Assembly (NCBI GenBank): GCA_017416155.1
Contig: JAFQDE010000004.1
Span: 124,001-188,000 of the forward strand
From: Tyzzerella sp.
GTDB lineage: Bacteria > Bacillota > Clostridia > Lachnospirales > Lachnospiraceae
DNA: 64,000 nucleotides
Reading direction: 5' to 3'
Shown here: piece after piece, positions 55,411 through 64,000 of the stretch
Layout: each line of letters begins with the position of its first letter
How positions within the stretch are numbered: position 1 is the stretch's first letter
Made by a program: the position numbers and the translations under genes
The notes under the pieces: generated by a model
Told to the model about the DNA's origin: nothing
Seen by the model: the letters and a program-made list of their open reading frames with translations, nothing else
The model's database searches: none

Positions 55411-56529
55411 ATGAAAAAACTACTTAGTTTATTGCTTGTAGGAGTTATGGTGTTATCTTTAGTAGCATGTGGAACAAAAGATAAAGACGATACAAGCAAA
55501 GGAAAAGGCACAAAAGATGTGTCAGAATTAGTAATCGGTGAACTTCACTATTCTGTTGTAGAAGATGGTGGTTGGGCACAAGCTATGCACGAAGGTATTG
55601 TAAAAGCATGTAAGACTCTCGGTATTGATACAGAGAAACAGCTTTTAACAAGAGAAAACATTTCTGAAGAAGATATCGCGCTTGTAGAATCAACAGTAGA
55701 AGAATTGGTTGATAACGGTGCAGACATCATCTTTGGATGTTCAGCAGGTTATGCCACAATCTTAGCTGAGATTCAACCGGATTACCCGGATGTAATCTTT
55801 GCTCAGCAGGGAAATGATGTGTATGACAACATCGTTGAATTCCAGATTCGTGGATACGAAGGTGAATTCTTGGCAGGATACTTGTGTGCACTTCTGAATC
55901 AAGGTTCTAACGAACTCGGATTCTGTGCATCAATGGATGAAGCATCTGTTCGTACAGCTTTAAACGGATTTGCTCTCGGTGCAAAATATGCAAACCCAGA
56001 AGCAAAAGTTCAGGTTATCTGGGCTGACAGCTGGTATGATTTGGACATCGAATCAACAAATGCAGAAACATTAATCAACAAAGGTATCAAATACATGGGT
56101 ATGGAAGCTTCTTCACCGGCTATTCCACAGAAATGTGAAGAAAAAGGCGCATACTGCATCGGATACAACATTGATATGGAAGCAAATGCTCCAAAAGCAG
56201 TTCTCACATCATTTGTATGGAACTGGGCTCCGATTTTCGAAGATATCATGAAGAAAACAGCAGAAGGAACAATGAAAAATTCTGCAAACTACTACGAAGG
56301 TGGAGAGTGTGCACAACTTGCAGACTTCAACGATGAGTTGGTATCAGAAGATATTCAGGAAAGAGTGAATGAATTAAAAGATAAAGTTGCAAAGGGTGAA
56401 GTTGTTATCTATGGCGGCGAATTAAAAGACGATAAAGGTAATGTACTTGTAGCTGCAGGCCAGACAATGAGCGATGAAGATATTCTTGCACAAGAATTTT
56501 TCGTAGAAAACGTTGTTGGTGGCAAATAA
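55411..56529 (+). CDS. BMP-family (Med/PnrA-like) purine nucleoside-binding lipoprotein
   Basis: 372 residues from the ATG at 55411 with AAGGAGG upstream. Lipoprotein signal MKKLLSLLLVGVMVLSLVAC with the lipobox Cys, then a charged spacer (GTKDKDDTSKGKG). The mature part is a BMP/PnrA binding fold: VVEDGGWAQAMHEGIVKA, ADIIFGCSAGYATILAEI, PDVIFAQQGNDVYDNIVEFQ, YEGEFLAGYLCALLNQGSNE, SFVWNWAPIFEDIMKK. PnrA-type proteins bind purine nucleosides, with an aromatic residue and an Asp or Glu fixing base and ribose. It is last in the operon with the deaminases, so the ligand is probably adenosine, adenine or a related purine. Confidence 0.92.
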   Translation: MKKLLSLLLVGVMVLSLVACGTKDKDDTSKGKGTKDVSELVIGELHYSVVEDGGWAQAMHEGIVKACKTLGIDTEKQLLTRENISEEDIALVESTVEELVDNGADIIFGCSAGYATILAEIQPDYPDVIFAQQGNDVYDNIVEFQIRGYEGEFLAGYLCALLNQGSNELGFCASMDEASVRTALNGFALGAKYANPEAKVQVIWADSWYDLDIESTNAETLINKGIKYMGMEASSPAIPQKCEEKGAYCIGYNIDMEANAPKAVLTSFVWNWAPIFEDIMKKTAEGTMKNSANYYEGGECAQLADFNDELVSEDIQERVNELKDKVAKGEVVIYGGELKDDKGNVLVAAGQTMSDEDILAQEFFVENVVGGK

Positions 56530-56552
56530 AACTAAATAGTGAGTATATTAGG

Positions 56553-56604
56553 AAGTGCTGTTGCATCTACGCGAAAGAATCGTGAGTGCGACAGCACTTT
56601 TTTT
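56553..56604 (+). terminator. Terminator of the purine salvage operon; repeat-family hairpin
   Basis: Stem AAGTGCTGTTGCA / TGCGACAGCACTT with an inner CGCGAAAGAATCGTG loop region and a seven-T tail. Its reverse strand shares the 11-mer CGCACTCACGA and overall layout with the hairpin at 24284-24338. Confidence 0.88.
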
Positions 56605-56663
56605 GAATGTGACGACATTTATTTGCATATAATGCAAAAAAGAGTGGACAAGAAGAGATTTAT

Positions 56664-57980
56664 GTGAAAAGAAGAACACAAGCGATATATATATGTTTTG
56701 CAATAGTCATGGCTGGCTTGCTTTCAACAATTATGATACATAACTTGCAACAGAAGAAAGTGCAAAAACAAAGTCAAGTGGAATCCAACCTACCAACAGG
56801 TGATTACCTTCCGGATGCAGAGTGTCCGTTAATTCGCGTAGTGATTAAGACAAATGGATTCAGCCAGATTGCGCACTCAAAGGTTGAGGCTTCTGCACAG
56901 AATGGTTTGAATATCTCATATGCTGACCAGGATAGAAATGTAAGTGTAGCATGTGAGTCTGGAACTACACTTACACTTTCCCCCGATGACCCCAGATTCC
57001 AATCAGGGACAATTTGTATTGAGGCAAAAGATCCGGCGGAACGCATTACAATCAATTCCCTTACACGTGGATACGGAGTGCCATCCTATCGCGGCAAGCT
57101 AGAATTCTTTGCAACAGCAGAAGGAATTGTGATTGTCAATGAACTTCCACTGGAAGAATATCTTTATGCTGTAGTTCCAAGTGAGATGCCGGCATCCTAT
57201 GAGGTTGAGGCGCTCAAGTGTCAGGCAGTCTGTGCACGAAGCTATGCACATTGTCAGATGCTTGCATTTGGATATCCGGAGTACAGTGCACATGTGGATG
57301 ACAGTGTGTCCTACCAAGTGTACGGCAATTCCAAGGAGCAGGAGACAACCATTCGTGCAGTGCAAGAGACAGAGGGAGAGAGATTGTGGCATCAGAATCA
57401 AGTTGTAAAGAGTTATTATTATTCTACATCCTGCGGGCATTCGACCAGTATCGCAGCATGGGGAAGTGCGCTATCAGATGCCAATCAATATCTGAAAGGT
57501 GTCAGTATCTGTAACGAAGAAGGCCATGCATACGAAGAAGATTTACCCTGGTATCGCTGGAAGGCTACTATTCCTGAAAAGATACTGTCTAATCTCATCG
57601 AACTCAATACAGGGAAAGAGATTGGTATGCTACAGAATGTCAACGTTACAAAGCAAGGTGTAGGAGGAATTGCTCTTCAAATTGTGGCGACAGGAACCAA
57701 GGGAAAAGTAACGGTTGATACAGAAAATAAGATTCGTTCTGCTCTTGGTGGTGACGGATATGAGATTACAAAAAACGATGGGACCATTGTCAAAAGTACT
57801 AAATTGTTGCCAAGTGCCTTTTTTACCATTGCAAAAACCGGAGGAAACTATATAATTGAAGGAGGGGGATATGGTCACGGAATCGGAATGAGCCAGAATG
57901 GAGCGAATGAAATGGCGAAAGCAGGAAAGACTTATGATGAGATCCTACAATTTTTCTATCCGGGCACAGAGGTAAAATAG
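56664..57980 (+). CDS. spoIID: SpoIID/LytB-domain protein (stage II sporulation protein D)
   Basis: 438 residues with a GTG start at 56664, AAGAAGAGA upstream. N-terminal membrane helix (IYICFAIVMAGLLSTIMI), then a SPOR-free extracellular region and the SpoIID domain: LPLEEYLYAVVPSEMPASYE, VEALKCQAVCARSYAHCQM, YYYSTSCGHSTSIAAWG, and the C-terminal GGYGHGIGMSQNGANEMAK followed by YDEILQFFYPGTEV. The Glu of VPSEMP is the catalytic residue of SpoIID lytic transglycosylases. Family knowledge: it trims peptidoglycan during forespore engulfment with SpoIIP and SpoIIM. The usual neighbour spoIIID or spoIIQ is not here, so a vegetative paralogue is also possible. It overlaps no neighbour; yihY starts two bases after its stop. 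Confidence 0.85.
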   Translation: MKRRTQAIYICFAIVMAGLLSTIMIHNLQQKKVQKQSQVESNLPTGDYLPDAECPLIRVVIKTNGFSQIAHSKVEASAQNGLNISYADQDRNVSVACESGTTLTLSPDDPRFQSGTICIEAKDPAERITINSLTRGYGVPSYRGKLEFFATAEGIVIVNELPLEEYLYAVVPSEMPASYEVEALKCQAVCARSYAHCQMLAFGYPEYSAHVDDSVSYQVYGNSKEQETTIRAVQETEGERLWHQNQVVKSYYYSTSCGHSTSIAAWGSALSDANQYLKGVSICNEEGHAYEEDLPWYRWKATIPEKILSNLIELNTGKEIGMLQNVNVTKQGVGGIALQIVATGTKGKVTVDTENKIRSALGGDGYEITKNDGTIVKSTKLLPSAFFTIAKTGGNYIIEGGGYGHGIGMSQNGANEMAKAGKTYDEILQFFYPGTEVK

Positions 57981-57982
57981 CG

Positions 57983-58813
57983 ATGAGAGAAATCCTAAAG
58001 AAAATTAAAAATATTACAGATAAAATAGCAGAGGACCACATCAGCGCCTACGCTGCACAGTCGGCCTTTTTTATCATGTTGTCACTAGTACCGATTCTTC
58101 TGCTATTAATGACGCTAGTGAGATTTACGCCCATTACACAGGCAGATATTATGGCTGCGGCATACGAATTATTTCCAAAGACGGTCAGTTCTACCATTAT
58201 CTCAATCGTAAATGAGGTTTATAATCAGACCGGAACAGCGATTTCAGTCAGTTTACTGGTTGCATTATGGTCAGCAGGGAAAGGTGTTCTGGCAATGTCC
58301 AATGGACTTAACACGATTCGAGGAGAAGCAGAGACAAGAAATTATTTTTTTCTGAGATTGCGTGCTGCAGTGTATACAATATTGTTTCTTTTGGCAATCA
58401 TTTTGAGTTTGGTATTCTTGGGATTTGGTAACAGTATCAGCATGCTTGTCAACAAGTACGCACCGGTATTAAAGTACATTATGGATTTCATTATTGAAAC
58501 GCGAACGATAGTCATGATACTGGTTCTGATTGTGTTTTCATTAAGTATTTATATGTTCTTGCCAAATAAGAGAAGAAGACTTCGAAGTCAGTTGCCGGGC
58601 GCAATATTTACAGCATTTGGCTGGACCTTGGCGTCCTTTATCTTTTCCGTGTATATGGATATTTTCAAAGGATTTTCCAATATGTACGGAAGCCTGACAA
58701 CCATTGTCATTATCATGCTATGGCTATATTTTTGCATGTATGTCATGTTGCTTGGTGGTGAAATGAACGATTTGCTCGAACAATGGGTTGACAATTCCCG
58801 TAAAAATGGTTAA
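57983..58813 (+). CDS. YihY/BrkB-family inner membrane protein
   Basis: 276 residues; ATG at 57983 follows spoIID by 2 bases. Six membrane helices. The family start pattern DHISAYAAQSAFFIMLSLVP, ALWSAGKGVLAMSNGLNTI, the FLPNKRRRLRSQLPGAIFTA loop and NMYGSLTTIVIIMLWLYFCM followed by LGGEMN are all present. It was once called ribonuclease BN; that activity belongs elsewhere. The function is unknown, possibly lipid or solute transport. Cotranscription with a SpoIID-type gene hints at envelope work. Confidence 0.9.
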   Translation: MREILKKIKNITDKIAEDHISAYAAQSAFFIMLSLVPILLLLMTLVRFTPITQADIMAAAYELFPKTVSSTIISIVNEVYNQTGTAISVSLLVALWSAGKGVLAMSNGLNTIRGEAETRNYFFLRLRAAVYTILFLLAIILSLVFLGFGNSISMLVNKYAPVLKYIMDFIIETRTIVMILVLIVFSLSIYMFLPNKRRRLRSQLPGAIFTAFGWTLASFIFSVYMDIFKGFSNMYGSLTTIVIIMLWLYFCMYVMLLGGEMNDLLEQWVDNSRKNG

Positions 58814-58816
58814 AAT
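58788..58816 (+). promoter_or_regulatory. Promoter of the pheST T-box leader
   Basis: TTGACA at 58788 and TAAAAT at 58811 with a 17-bp spacer, overlapping the last codons of yihY. Transcript start near 58823. Confidence 0.75.
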
Positions 58817-58840
58817 GGTTAAAGTGTTTTGAATAACAAA

Positions 58841-59080
58841 AGGCAATGAACGTGTTTAGTAGAGAACTATTTCCCAACAGAGAGAGGAAATCATCGGCTG
58901 TAAGTTTCCTTTGGTTCAGATAGGAATCGAATTTCGCACGGGAGCTGTATCTTTGAACATAAGAAAAGTAGGAGATAACGTATGCTGCACGTTACGCAGT
59001 CCGAGAGTCCGATATGCACATATCGGGAATTAGGGTGGTACCGCGATTGACCTCGTCCCTTTTGGGGGACGAGTTTTTTT
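58841..59080 (+). promoter_or_regulatory. T-box leader (tRNA-Phe) with terminator, controlling pheST
   Basis: Stem I begins with GGCAATGAACGTG and an AGTAGAGA region. A specifier TTC (Phe) is proposed at 58933-58935 in GAATTTCG. The hallmark T-box AGGGTGGTACCGCG lies at 59032-59045, followed by the terminator CTCGTCCC / GGGACGAG (59052-59073) and seven T. Uncharged tRNA-Phe pairs with the specifier and with the T-box UGGN bulge, favouring the antiterminator and expression of pheS and pheT. The 298 bases between yihY and pheS are wholly explained by this leader. Confidence 0.95.
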
Positions 59081-59111
59081 ATGCAACAAATAATCAAAAG
59101 GAGAAATCAAA

Positions 59112-60128
59112 ATGAGTATGGAAACAATCAAAATCCAATGTCAGGAAGAACTGAAGTTAGTAGAAGACGCAAAGCAACTCGGCGATTTTTGGGCGAAATA
59201 CCTTGGAAAAGGTGGCGAAGTTCAGAAGTTGATGAGCGGCATTAAAAATGTGCCAAATGAAGAAAAGAAGGCATATGGACAGGCTGTCAACGAAGTGAAG
59301 AACTGGGTACAGGATCTGTATGATGAGAAGAAAGTAGAGATTGACAACAAGGCGATGATGGCTCGTTACGAGGATGAGACATTAGATGTAACACTTCCTG
59401 TAAAAGAAGTGGCAGCAGGTAACCTTCATCCATTGACTTGTATTAAGAATGAAATCATCGATGTGTTCGTGGGAATGGGCTTCGACGTATTTGAAGGACC
59501 GGAAATTGAAGATGACGACCACAACTTTACAAGATTAAATGTATTAAAAGATCATCCGTCAAGAGATATGCAGGACACCTTCTGGCTCACAGAAGATTTG
59601 CTTCTTCGTACACATACATCACCGGGACAGATTCGTGTAATGGACAATCAGGCACCTCCTATCAAGGTATTGGTACCTGGTAAAGTGTTCCGCTCAGACA
59701 GTGATGCGACACACTCACCGATGTTCAGCCAGATGGAAGGTTTGGTTGTAGATAAACATATCACACTCTGTGATTTGCAAGGTATGTTGGATGCGTTTGT
59801 AAAAGCATTGTTTTCAGATGAAGCCAAGACAAGACTTCGTCCTTCTTACTTCCCATTTACAGAGCCGTCAGTAGAGGTAGACGTAAGCTGCTTCAAGTGC
59901 GGTGGCAAGGGCTGTTCACTCTGTAAAGGAACCGGCTGGATTGAAGTACTCGGCGGTGGTGTTGTCAATAAAAAGGTACTTGAAAACTGTGGCATTGATT
60001 CAAGCAAATATTCAGGTCTTGCATTTGGTATTGGTATTGAGCGTATCGCAATGCTCAAATACGGCATCAACCACATGGGCAAGTTATTTGAAAATGACGT
60101 AGAATTCTTGAAACAGTTTAAGGCATAA
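59112..60128 (+). CDS. pheS: Phenylalanine--tRNA ligase, alpha subunit
   Basis: 338 residues, ATG at 59112 with AAAGGAG. N-terminal coiled coil for tRNA binding (about 1-90), then class II synthetase motifs: [70 protein letters not shown], and motif 3 [19 protein letters not shown] four-cysteine cluster ([16 protein letters not shown]) is inserted near residue 260; it looks like a zinc site found in some clostridial PheS proteins. It forms an alpha2-beta2 enzyme with PheT. Confidence 0.97.
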   Translation: MSMETIKIQCQEELKLVEDAKQLGDFWAKYLGKGGEVQKLMSGIKNVPNEEKKAYGQAVNEVKNWVQDLYDEKKVEIDNKAMMARYEDETLDVTLPVKEVAAGNLHPLTCIKNEIIDVFVGMGFDVFEGPEIEDDDHNFTRLNVLKDHPSRDMQDTFWLTEDLLLRTHTSPGQIRVMDNQAPPIKVLVPGKVFRSDSDATHSPMFSQMEGLVVDKHITLCDLQGMLDAFVKALFSDEAKTRLRPSYFPFTEPSVEVDVSCFKCGGKGCSLCKGTGWIEVLGGGVVNKKVLENCGIDSSKYSGLAFGIGIERIAMLKYGINHMGKLFENDVEFLKQFKA

Positions 60129-60141
60129 AACGGAGGGTATT

Positions 60142-62553
60142 ATGAAAGTATTATATAGTTGGTTAAAAGATTATGTAGATACCGACATCGAGCCAAAAGA
60201 GCTAGAGACAAAACTTTTCTCAGCAGGCTTCGAGGTAGAAGGAATCGAATATTTAGGAGAGAATCTCGACAAAGTCGTAGTTGGTCAGATTACATCGATG
60301 GAACACTATGAAGGAACACACTTGCAAATCTGTCACGTAGACTGTGGTGATATGGGACATGACCACCTCATCTTGACAGGTGCTGACAATGTATTTGTAG
60401 GTGCAAAAGTTCCGGCAGCACTTGTGGGAGCAAAACTTCCATGTGGACTTGATATTCAGCCAAGAAAAATGGTAGATATGATGTCTTATGGGATGCTCTG
60501 CTCAGGTGAGGAAATGTGCCTCGACGCGAACTGGTATCCGGGAGCAGATGTAAACGGAATCATGATTTTAGATGAAAATGCACCACTCGGAATGGAGATG
60601 AGAGACTATCTCGAGTTAGATGATTATTTATTTGACATTTCCATCACGGCAAACCGTCCGGACTGCCAATCAGTTATTGGTATCGCAAAAGAAGTGGCAG
60701 CATTCTTAAATAAGCCATTCAAGGCTCCGGATTACAGCTATGAGGAAGATGGCACAGTAAATGAAAATATCAGCATCGAAGTTATCGATAAAGAGACATG
60801 TCCAAGATATTTGGGACACTACATCTATGATGTGAAATACATGGAGTCTCCGCTTTGGATGAAGAGAAGGCTTATCGCAGTGGGACATAATGCAATTAAT
60901 GCCATGGTTGATATCACGAACTACGTGCTTGTAGAAATCGGTCAGCCAATGCATGCATTTGACTTAAATACATTAGAAGGTTCCTCTATCGTTGTAAGAA
61001 GAGCAGAGGATGGAGAGAAACTTATTACATTGGACGAAAAAGAGCGCGTGCTGAGCAACAGCAACCTGCTTATTTGCGATAAGGTAAAACCGGTTGGTCT
61101 TGCAGGTGTTATGGGTGGTCTCAACAGCGAGATTACAGAGAATACGAAAGAGGTTGTATTCGAGTCAGCCAAATTCCTAAAAGACAGCGTGCGTAAGACA
61201 TCAAGAGGTCTCGGACTTCGCTCGGATGCGGCAGCAAGATTCGAAAAAGGTATCGATGAGTATACCGTAGAATGTGGTATGGCGAGAGCGCTGAACCTTG
61301 CGCAGACACTCGGAGTTGCGAAAATCAGCTCTAGCCATTTTGACGTATCAGGTGGCGCTTCTACTGAGAAACGCGTGATTACCGTAGAGACAGCACAGGT
61401 AAATGACGTACTTGGAATCGAAGTGCCGGAAGAAGAGATGGTGAAAATTCTCTCAGCTCTTCAATTTGAGGTAGAATTAAAAGACGGTGTTCTTACACTT
61501 GCAGTGCCGAGATACCGTGAAGATATCGAAAACTATCAGGATATCGCTGAGGAAGTCATCCGTGAGTACGGTTATGATAAAGTGGTTCCGACGTTCCTTG
61601 ATGCTGCGCAGGTTACAAACGGGGGGCTTAACAGATACCAGTCCAAAGAACTTGCAGTGAAAGAGTATATGTGCTCACAAGGATACTATGAGATTCAGAC
61701 AATTGCGATGACAGCAAAGACAGACTTTGATATGTTCTTAATTCCTGAGGATGCAAAAGAAAGAGAAGTCGTAGAACTTCTAAACCCAATCACAGAGAAT
61801 CTCAGCATCATGAGAACACTTATGGCGCCATCTATGGTAAAAGTGATTGAGAATAACATTAAGAACGGCAACGAAGCAATGCGTTTCTTCGAACTTGCGA
61901 ACATCTATCTTCCAAAGGCATTGCCACTCACAGAACCACCGGTAGAGAAGAAGATTCTTTGTCTTGGAACATGTGGCGCAGAAGAAGATTTCTTCGCAAT
62001 GAAAGAGACTTTGGAAAGCTTTGCAAGCTACAATGATTTGACATTCACATACAAGAGAGGCGAGGCACCTTACTTGCATCCGGGCAGAACTGCAGATGTA
62101 TACTGTAAGGGAGAAAAGATTGGTCACTTCGGACAACTTCGTTATGAAGTGGTTGACAGCATGAATATTGCCGGCGGAAAGAAAGCCGATACAAAGATCT
62201 TTATCGCAGAACTTGATTACAGCACAATCTCTGAACTCTTTAAGACAGCAATTAAGTATATTCCGGAGAGCGGATTCAAAGGCAATAGCCGTGACATTTC
62301 TATCTTGATTGATAAGAAAGTAGAGTGTGGAACAACGATTGATGCAATCTCAGCGTGTGATGCGTTCATCAAGAAAGTAACACTCTTTGATATCTTTGAG
62401 AGTGAAAAACTTGGCGCAGATAAGAAGGGTATGGCGTTTAACATCAAGCTTGCATCAGACACAGAAGATGTGACAGATGAGATGACAGATGCAGTGATGG
62501 ATAAAGTAGTGAAGGCACTTGGAGATGCGTTCGGTGCACAGATGAGAGCATAA
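60142..62553 (+). CDS. pheT: Phenylalanine--tRNA ligase, beta subunit
   Basis: 803 residues, ATG at 60142 (CGGAGG upstream). Full-length: tRNA-binding EMAP-like domain (VVGQITSMEHYEGTHLQICH; DIQPRKMVDMMSYGMLCSGE), B3/B4 editing domain (GHNAINAMVDITNYVLVEIG; LAGVMGGLNSEITENTK), B5 (RYREDIENYQDIAEEVIREY), synthetase-like core and the C-terminal ferredoxin-like anticodon-binding domain (GNSRDISILIDKKV). It overlaps no other gene and follows pheS by 13 bases under T-box control. Confidence 0.97.
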   Translation: MKVLYSWLKDYVDTDIEPKELETKLFSAGFEVEGIEYLGENLDKVVVGQITSMEHYEGTHLQICHVDCGDMGHDHLILTGADNVFVGAKVPAALVGAKLPCGLDIQPRKMVDMMSYGMLCSGEEMCLDANWYPGADVNGIMILDENAPLGMEMRDYLELDDYLFDISITANRPDCQSVIGIAKEVAAFLNKPFKAPDYSYEEDGTVNENISIEVIDKETCPRYLGHYIYDVKYMESPLWMKRRLIAVGHNAINAMVDITNYVLVEIGQPMHAFDLNTLEGSSIVVRRAEDGEKLITLDEKERVLSNSNLLICDKVKPVGLAGVMGGLNSEITENTKEVVFESAKFLKDSVRKTSRGLGLRSDAAARFEKGIDEYTVECGMARALNLAQTLGVAKISSSHFDVSGGASTEKRVITVETAQVNDVLGIEVPEEEMVKILSALQFEVELKDGVLTLAVPRYREDIENYQDIAEEVIREYGYDKVVPTFLDAAQVTNGGLNRYQSKELAVKEYMCSQGYYEIQTIAMTAKTDFDMFLIPEDAKEREVVELLNPITENLSIMRTLMAPSMVKVIENNIKNGNEAMRFFELANIYLPKALPLTEPPVEKKILCLGTCGAEEDFFAMKETLESFASYNDLTFTYKRGEAPYLHPGRTADVYCKGEKIGHFGQLRYEVVDSMNIAGGKKADTKIFIAELDYSTISELFKTAIKYIPESGFKGNSRDISILIDKKVECGTTIDAISACDAFIKKVTLFDIFESEKLGADKKGMAFNIKLASDTEDVTDEMTDAVMDKVVKALGDAFGAQMRA

Positions 62554-62566
62554 GAAATAAAAACAC

Positions 62567-62590
62567 GTGGGTTCGGGGTTCCGGACCCAC
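62567..62590 (+). other. GC-rich hairpin after pheT
   Basis: Nine-pair stem GTGGGTTCG / CGGACCCAC without a T tail, 14 bases after the pheT stop. It could be a weak transcript end or a stability element. Confidence 0.5.
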
Positions 62591-62715
62591 TTGGTGCGTT
62601 GTGAGGAGGATTCTCGGCCTGTGGGTATAGATTAAGAAAAAGTAAATTTTTTGTGTATATACCCATAGATATGTGTTATAATGAGCCGAAAGATATACAG
62701 AAAGGAATGCAAATT

Positions 62716-63474
62716 ATGAAGTATGAAGATATTCTCACATGGTGGAAAAATGAGAAGAAAGTTACAAAAGAAGATATCTATACGTTATTAGATAATTTCA
62801 AAATATTGTTTGCCTATCATTCGGGAAAAATTGAAAACGACACCATTACACTCCATGATACAAGAGAAATCTTCGAAAATGGAAGTGTCATCAACTACAC
62901 AGGTGATTTGCGTACCTTGTTCGAAATAAAAAATCAAAAAGATTGCTTTGATTCTTTGGTTGAAAAGATTGTTGCAAAGCAAGAGATTTCCTTGGATTTG
63001 ATTTTGGAGTTACATCGTCAACTGATGAAAGGGTGCTATGATGAAACACGTTATCTAAAAGGTGAGAGGCCGGGTGAGTGGAAAAAGCATGACTACGTTA
63101 CAGGAGACGGAGTTGGCGCCATGCCGGAGGATGTCCCGGAAGAACTTCAGGAATTGCTTGATGAAATAAAAGAGGCAGAAGGGAAGGATGTTCTTACCAT
63201 TGCAGCCTATCTGCATCTTCGTTTTGAGGAAATACATCCATTTGCAGATGGTAATGGGAGAGTAGGAAGAACTTTGCTTAATTACTTTCTGATGACACAC
63301 GGATATCCGCCGCTTGTATTATACAGTGAGGATAAGAAAACGTACTATCTTGCGTTGTCTGTCTATGATAAGACCGGACAGATAGAAGGGTTCAAGGAAT
63401 TCCTAAAAGAGCAGATGATAAAGACTTGGGAAAAGAGAAAGAGAGTGCCTGTCAATTTGAACATGTTTTTGTAG
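62716..63474 (+). CDS. Fic-domain AMPylase, class II (N-terminal inhibitory motif)
   Basis: 252 residues from the ATG at 62716 (GAAAGGA upstream; an in-frame ATG at 62653 is without a site). Core motif [12 protein letters not shown] at 174-185 fits HPFx(D/E)GNGRxxR with an intact catalytic His. The N-terminal SGKIEN (36-41) matches the (S/T)xxxE(G/N) autoinhibitory motif before the Fic core, defining class II. Family knowledge: class II Fic proteins transfer AMP to target proteins and are held off by the inhibitory Glu. TATAAT at 62677 may be the -10 box. It is a single gene between pheST and queA with no antitoxin gene; the target is unknown. Confidence 0.92.
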   Translation: MKYEDILTWWKNEKKVTKEDIYTLLDNFKILFAYHSGKIENDTITLHDTREIFENGSVINYTGDLRTLFEIKNQKDCFDSLVEKIVAKQEISLDLILELHRQLMKGCYDETRYLKGERPGEWKKHDYVTGDGVGAMPEDVPEELQELLDEIKEAEGKDVLTIAAYLHLRFEEIHPFADGNGRVGRTLLNYFLMTHGYPPLVLYSEDKKTYYLALSVYDKTGQIEGFKEFLKEQMIKTWEKRKRVPVNLNMFL

Positions 63475-63496
63475 GCACATAGAAAGGCATAAATAC

Positions 63497-64000
63497 ATGA
63501 GAAAAGAAGACTTTTATTTTGATTTACCGGAAGAACTGATTGCGCAGGACCCGTTAGAGGATCGCTCATCATCCAGACTTTTGGTACTAGATAAGAATAC
63601 TGGAGAAGTAGAACATCACGTATTCAAGGAAGTGATAGACTACTTGAACGAAGGCGATTGCCTTGTCATCAATGAGACAAAGGTCATCCCTGCAAGACTC
63701 TTCGGAGCAAAAGTAGGAACCGATGCGAAGATTGAAGTGCTCTTGTTGAAACGTGGTGAAAACGATACATGGGAAACGCTTGTGAGACCGGGCAAGAAGG
63801 CGAAGGTCGGCACACGCATCAGTTTTGGTGACGGCTTATTGGTTGGAGAAGTAGTGGATGTGGTAGAAGAAGGGAATCGTTTGATTCGCTTTGAATACGA
63901 GGGCATCTTTGAAGAAATCCTTGACCAATTAGGTCAGATGCCATTGCCACCATACATTACACATCAGTTGGAGGATAAGAATCGCTATCAGACCGTGTAT
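63497..64000 (+). CDS. queA: tRNA preQ1(34) S-adenosylmethionine ribosyltransferase-isomerase, 3' end outside window
   Basis: 168 codons visible from the ATG at 63497 (AGAAAGG upstream). Typical QueA start: [20 protein letters not shown], then [72 protein letters not shown] and [10 protein letters not shown] near the edge. It adds an epoxycyclopentanediol to preQ1 at the tRNA wobble position in queuosine synthesis. The frame is open to the last base. tgt normally follows. Confidence 0.95.
   Translation, partial: MRKEDFYFDLPEELIAQDPLEDRSSSRLLVLDKNTGEVEHHVFKEVIDYLNEGDCLVINETKVIPARLFGAKVGTDAKIEVLLLKRGENDTWETLVRPGKKAKVGTRISFGDGLLVGEVVDVVEEGNRLIRFEYEGIFEEILDQLGQMPLPPYITHQLEDKNRYQTVY

Overview
The window looks like a chromosomal segment of a low-GC Gram-positive anaerobe of the class Clostridia, most likely a Lachnospiraceae species. 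Signs of this are the CIRCE-controlled hrcA-grpE-dnaK-dnaJ operon, a pheST T-box leader, many near-consensus TTGACA/TATAAT promoters with 17-bp spacers, frequent TTG and GTG starts with strong AGGAGG sites, SleC-like and SpoIID proteins (a spore former or a descendant of one), and the DUF5717/DUF5716 gene pair, which I associate with that family. Nearly all genes lie on the + strand. No rRNA, tRNA, CRISPR array, prophage or insertion sequence was recognised.

Layout. 1-2.4 kb: 3' part of rseP, then a SleC-like cortex-lytic enzyme. 2.5-7.7 kb: a three-gene operon of unknown function (very large DUF5717 protein, DUF5716 protein that resembles a degenerate Hsp70, small helical-repeat protein). 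7.8-13.8 kb: aspartate aminotransferase, two-part ThrE-like exporter, gltX, UvrD-like helicase. 13.9-14.9 kb: an Rpn-type PD-(D/E)XK gene on the minus strand. 15.1-20.9 kb: heat-shock operon plus an MgtC-like membrane protein, with a large hairpin element between dnaK and dnaJ. 21-25.3 kb: mtlD and glycerate kinase, then a scar region with two head-to-head broken genes and a RelB/DinJ-type antitoxin with a PemK/MazF-type toxin. 25.3-29.3 kb: ABC-F ATPase and pnp. 29.4-34.9 kb: ABC importer with a DUF3798 lipoprotein. 35-40.5 kb: a sortase-linked surface-protein island (thioester adhesin, secreted and membrane partners, sortase). 40.5-47.8 kb: leuCD, nhaC-type antiporter, thrC, pckA, 1-phosphofructokinase. 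47.8-48.1 kb: 6S RNA. 48.1-56.6 kb: a purine salvage operon (two adenine deaminases and a BMP-type ABC importer) behind a structured attenuator-like leader. 56.6-64 kb: spoIID, yihY, T-box pheST, a class II Fic protein and the 5' part of queA.

How the parts fit. The purine operon couples import by an ATPase, two permeases and a BMP lipoprotein to adenine deamination. Its two deaminases have diverged: the first has lost a conserved histidine. The surface island is translationally chained by ATGA-type overlaps, and its last gene runs 77 bases into leuC, suggesting a module placed directly in front of a biosynthetic operon. The heat-shock operon has HrcA binding its own CIRCE.

Most interesting candidates: the Hsp70-like/solenoid operon at 2.5-7.7 kb; the chimeric surface protein with an internal sorting-signal-like segment at 37.9-39.5 kb; the branched terminator leader at 48.1-48.3 kb; and the ABC-F protein whose composite ATP sites look strictly asymmetric. 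All functional statements rest on reading motifs by eye; no search or folding program was run.
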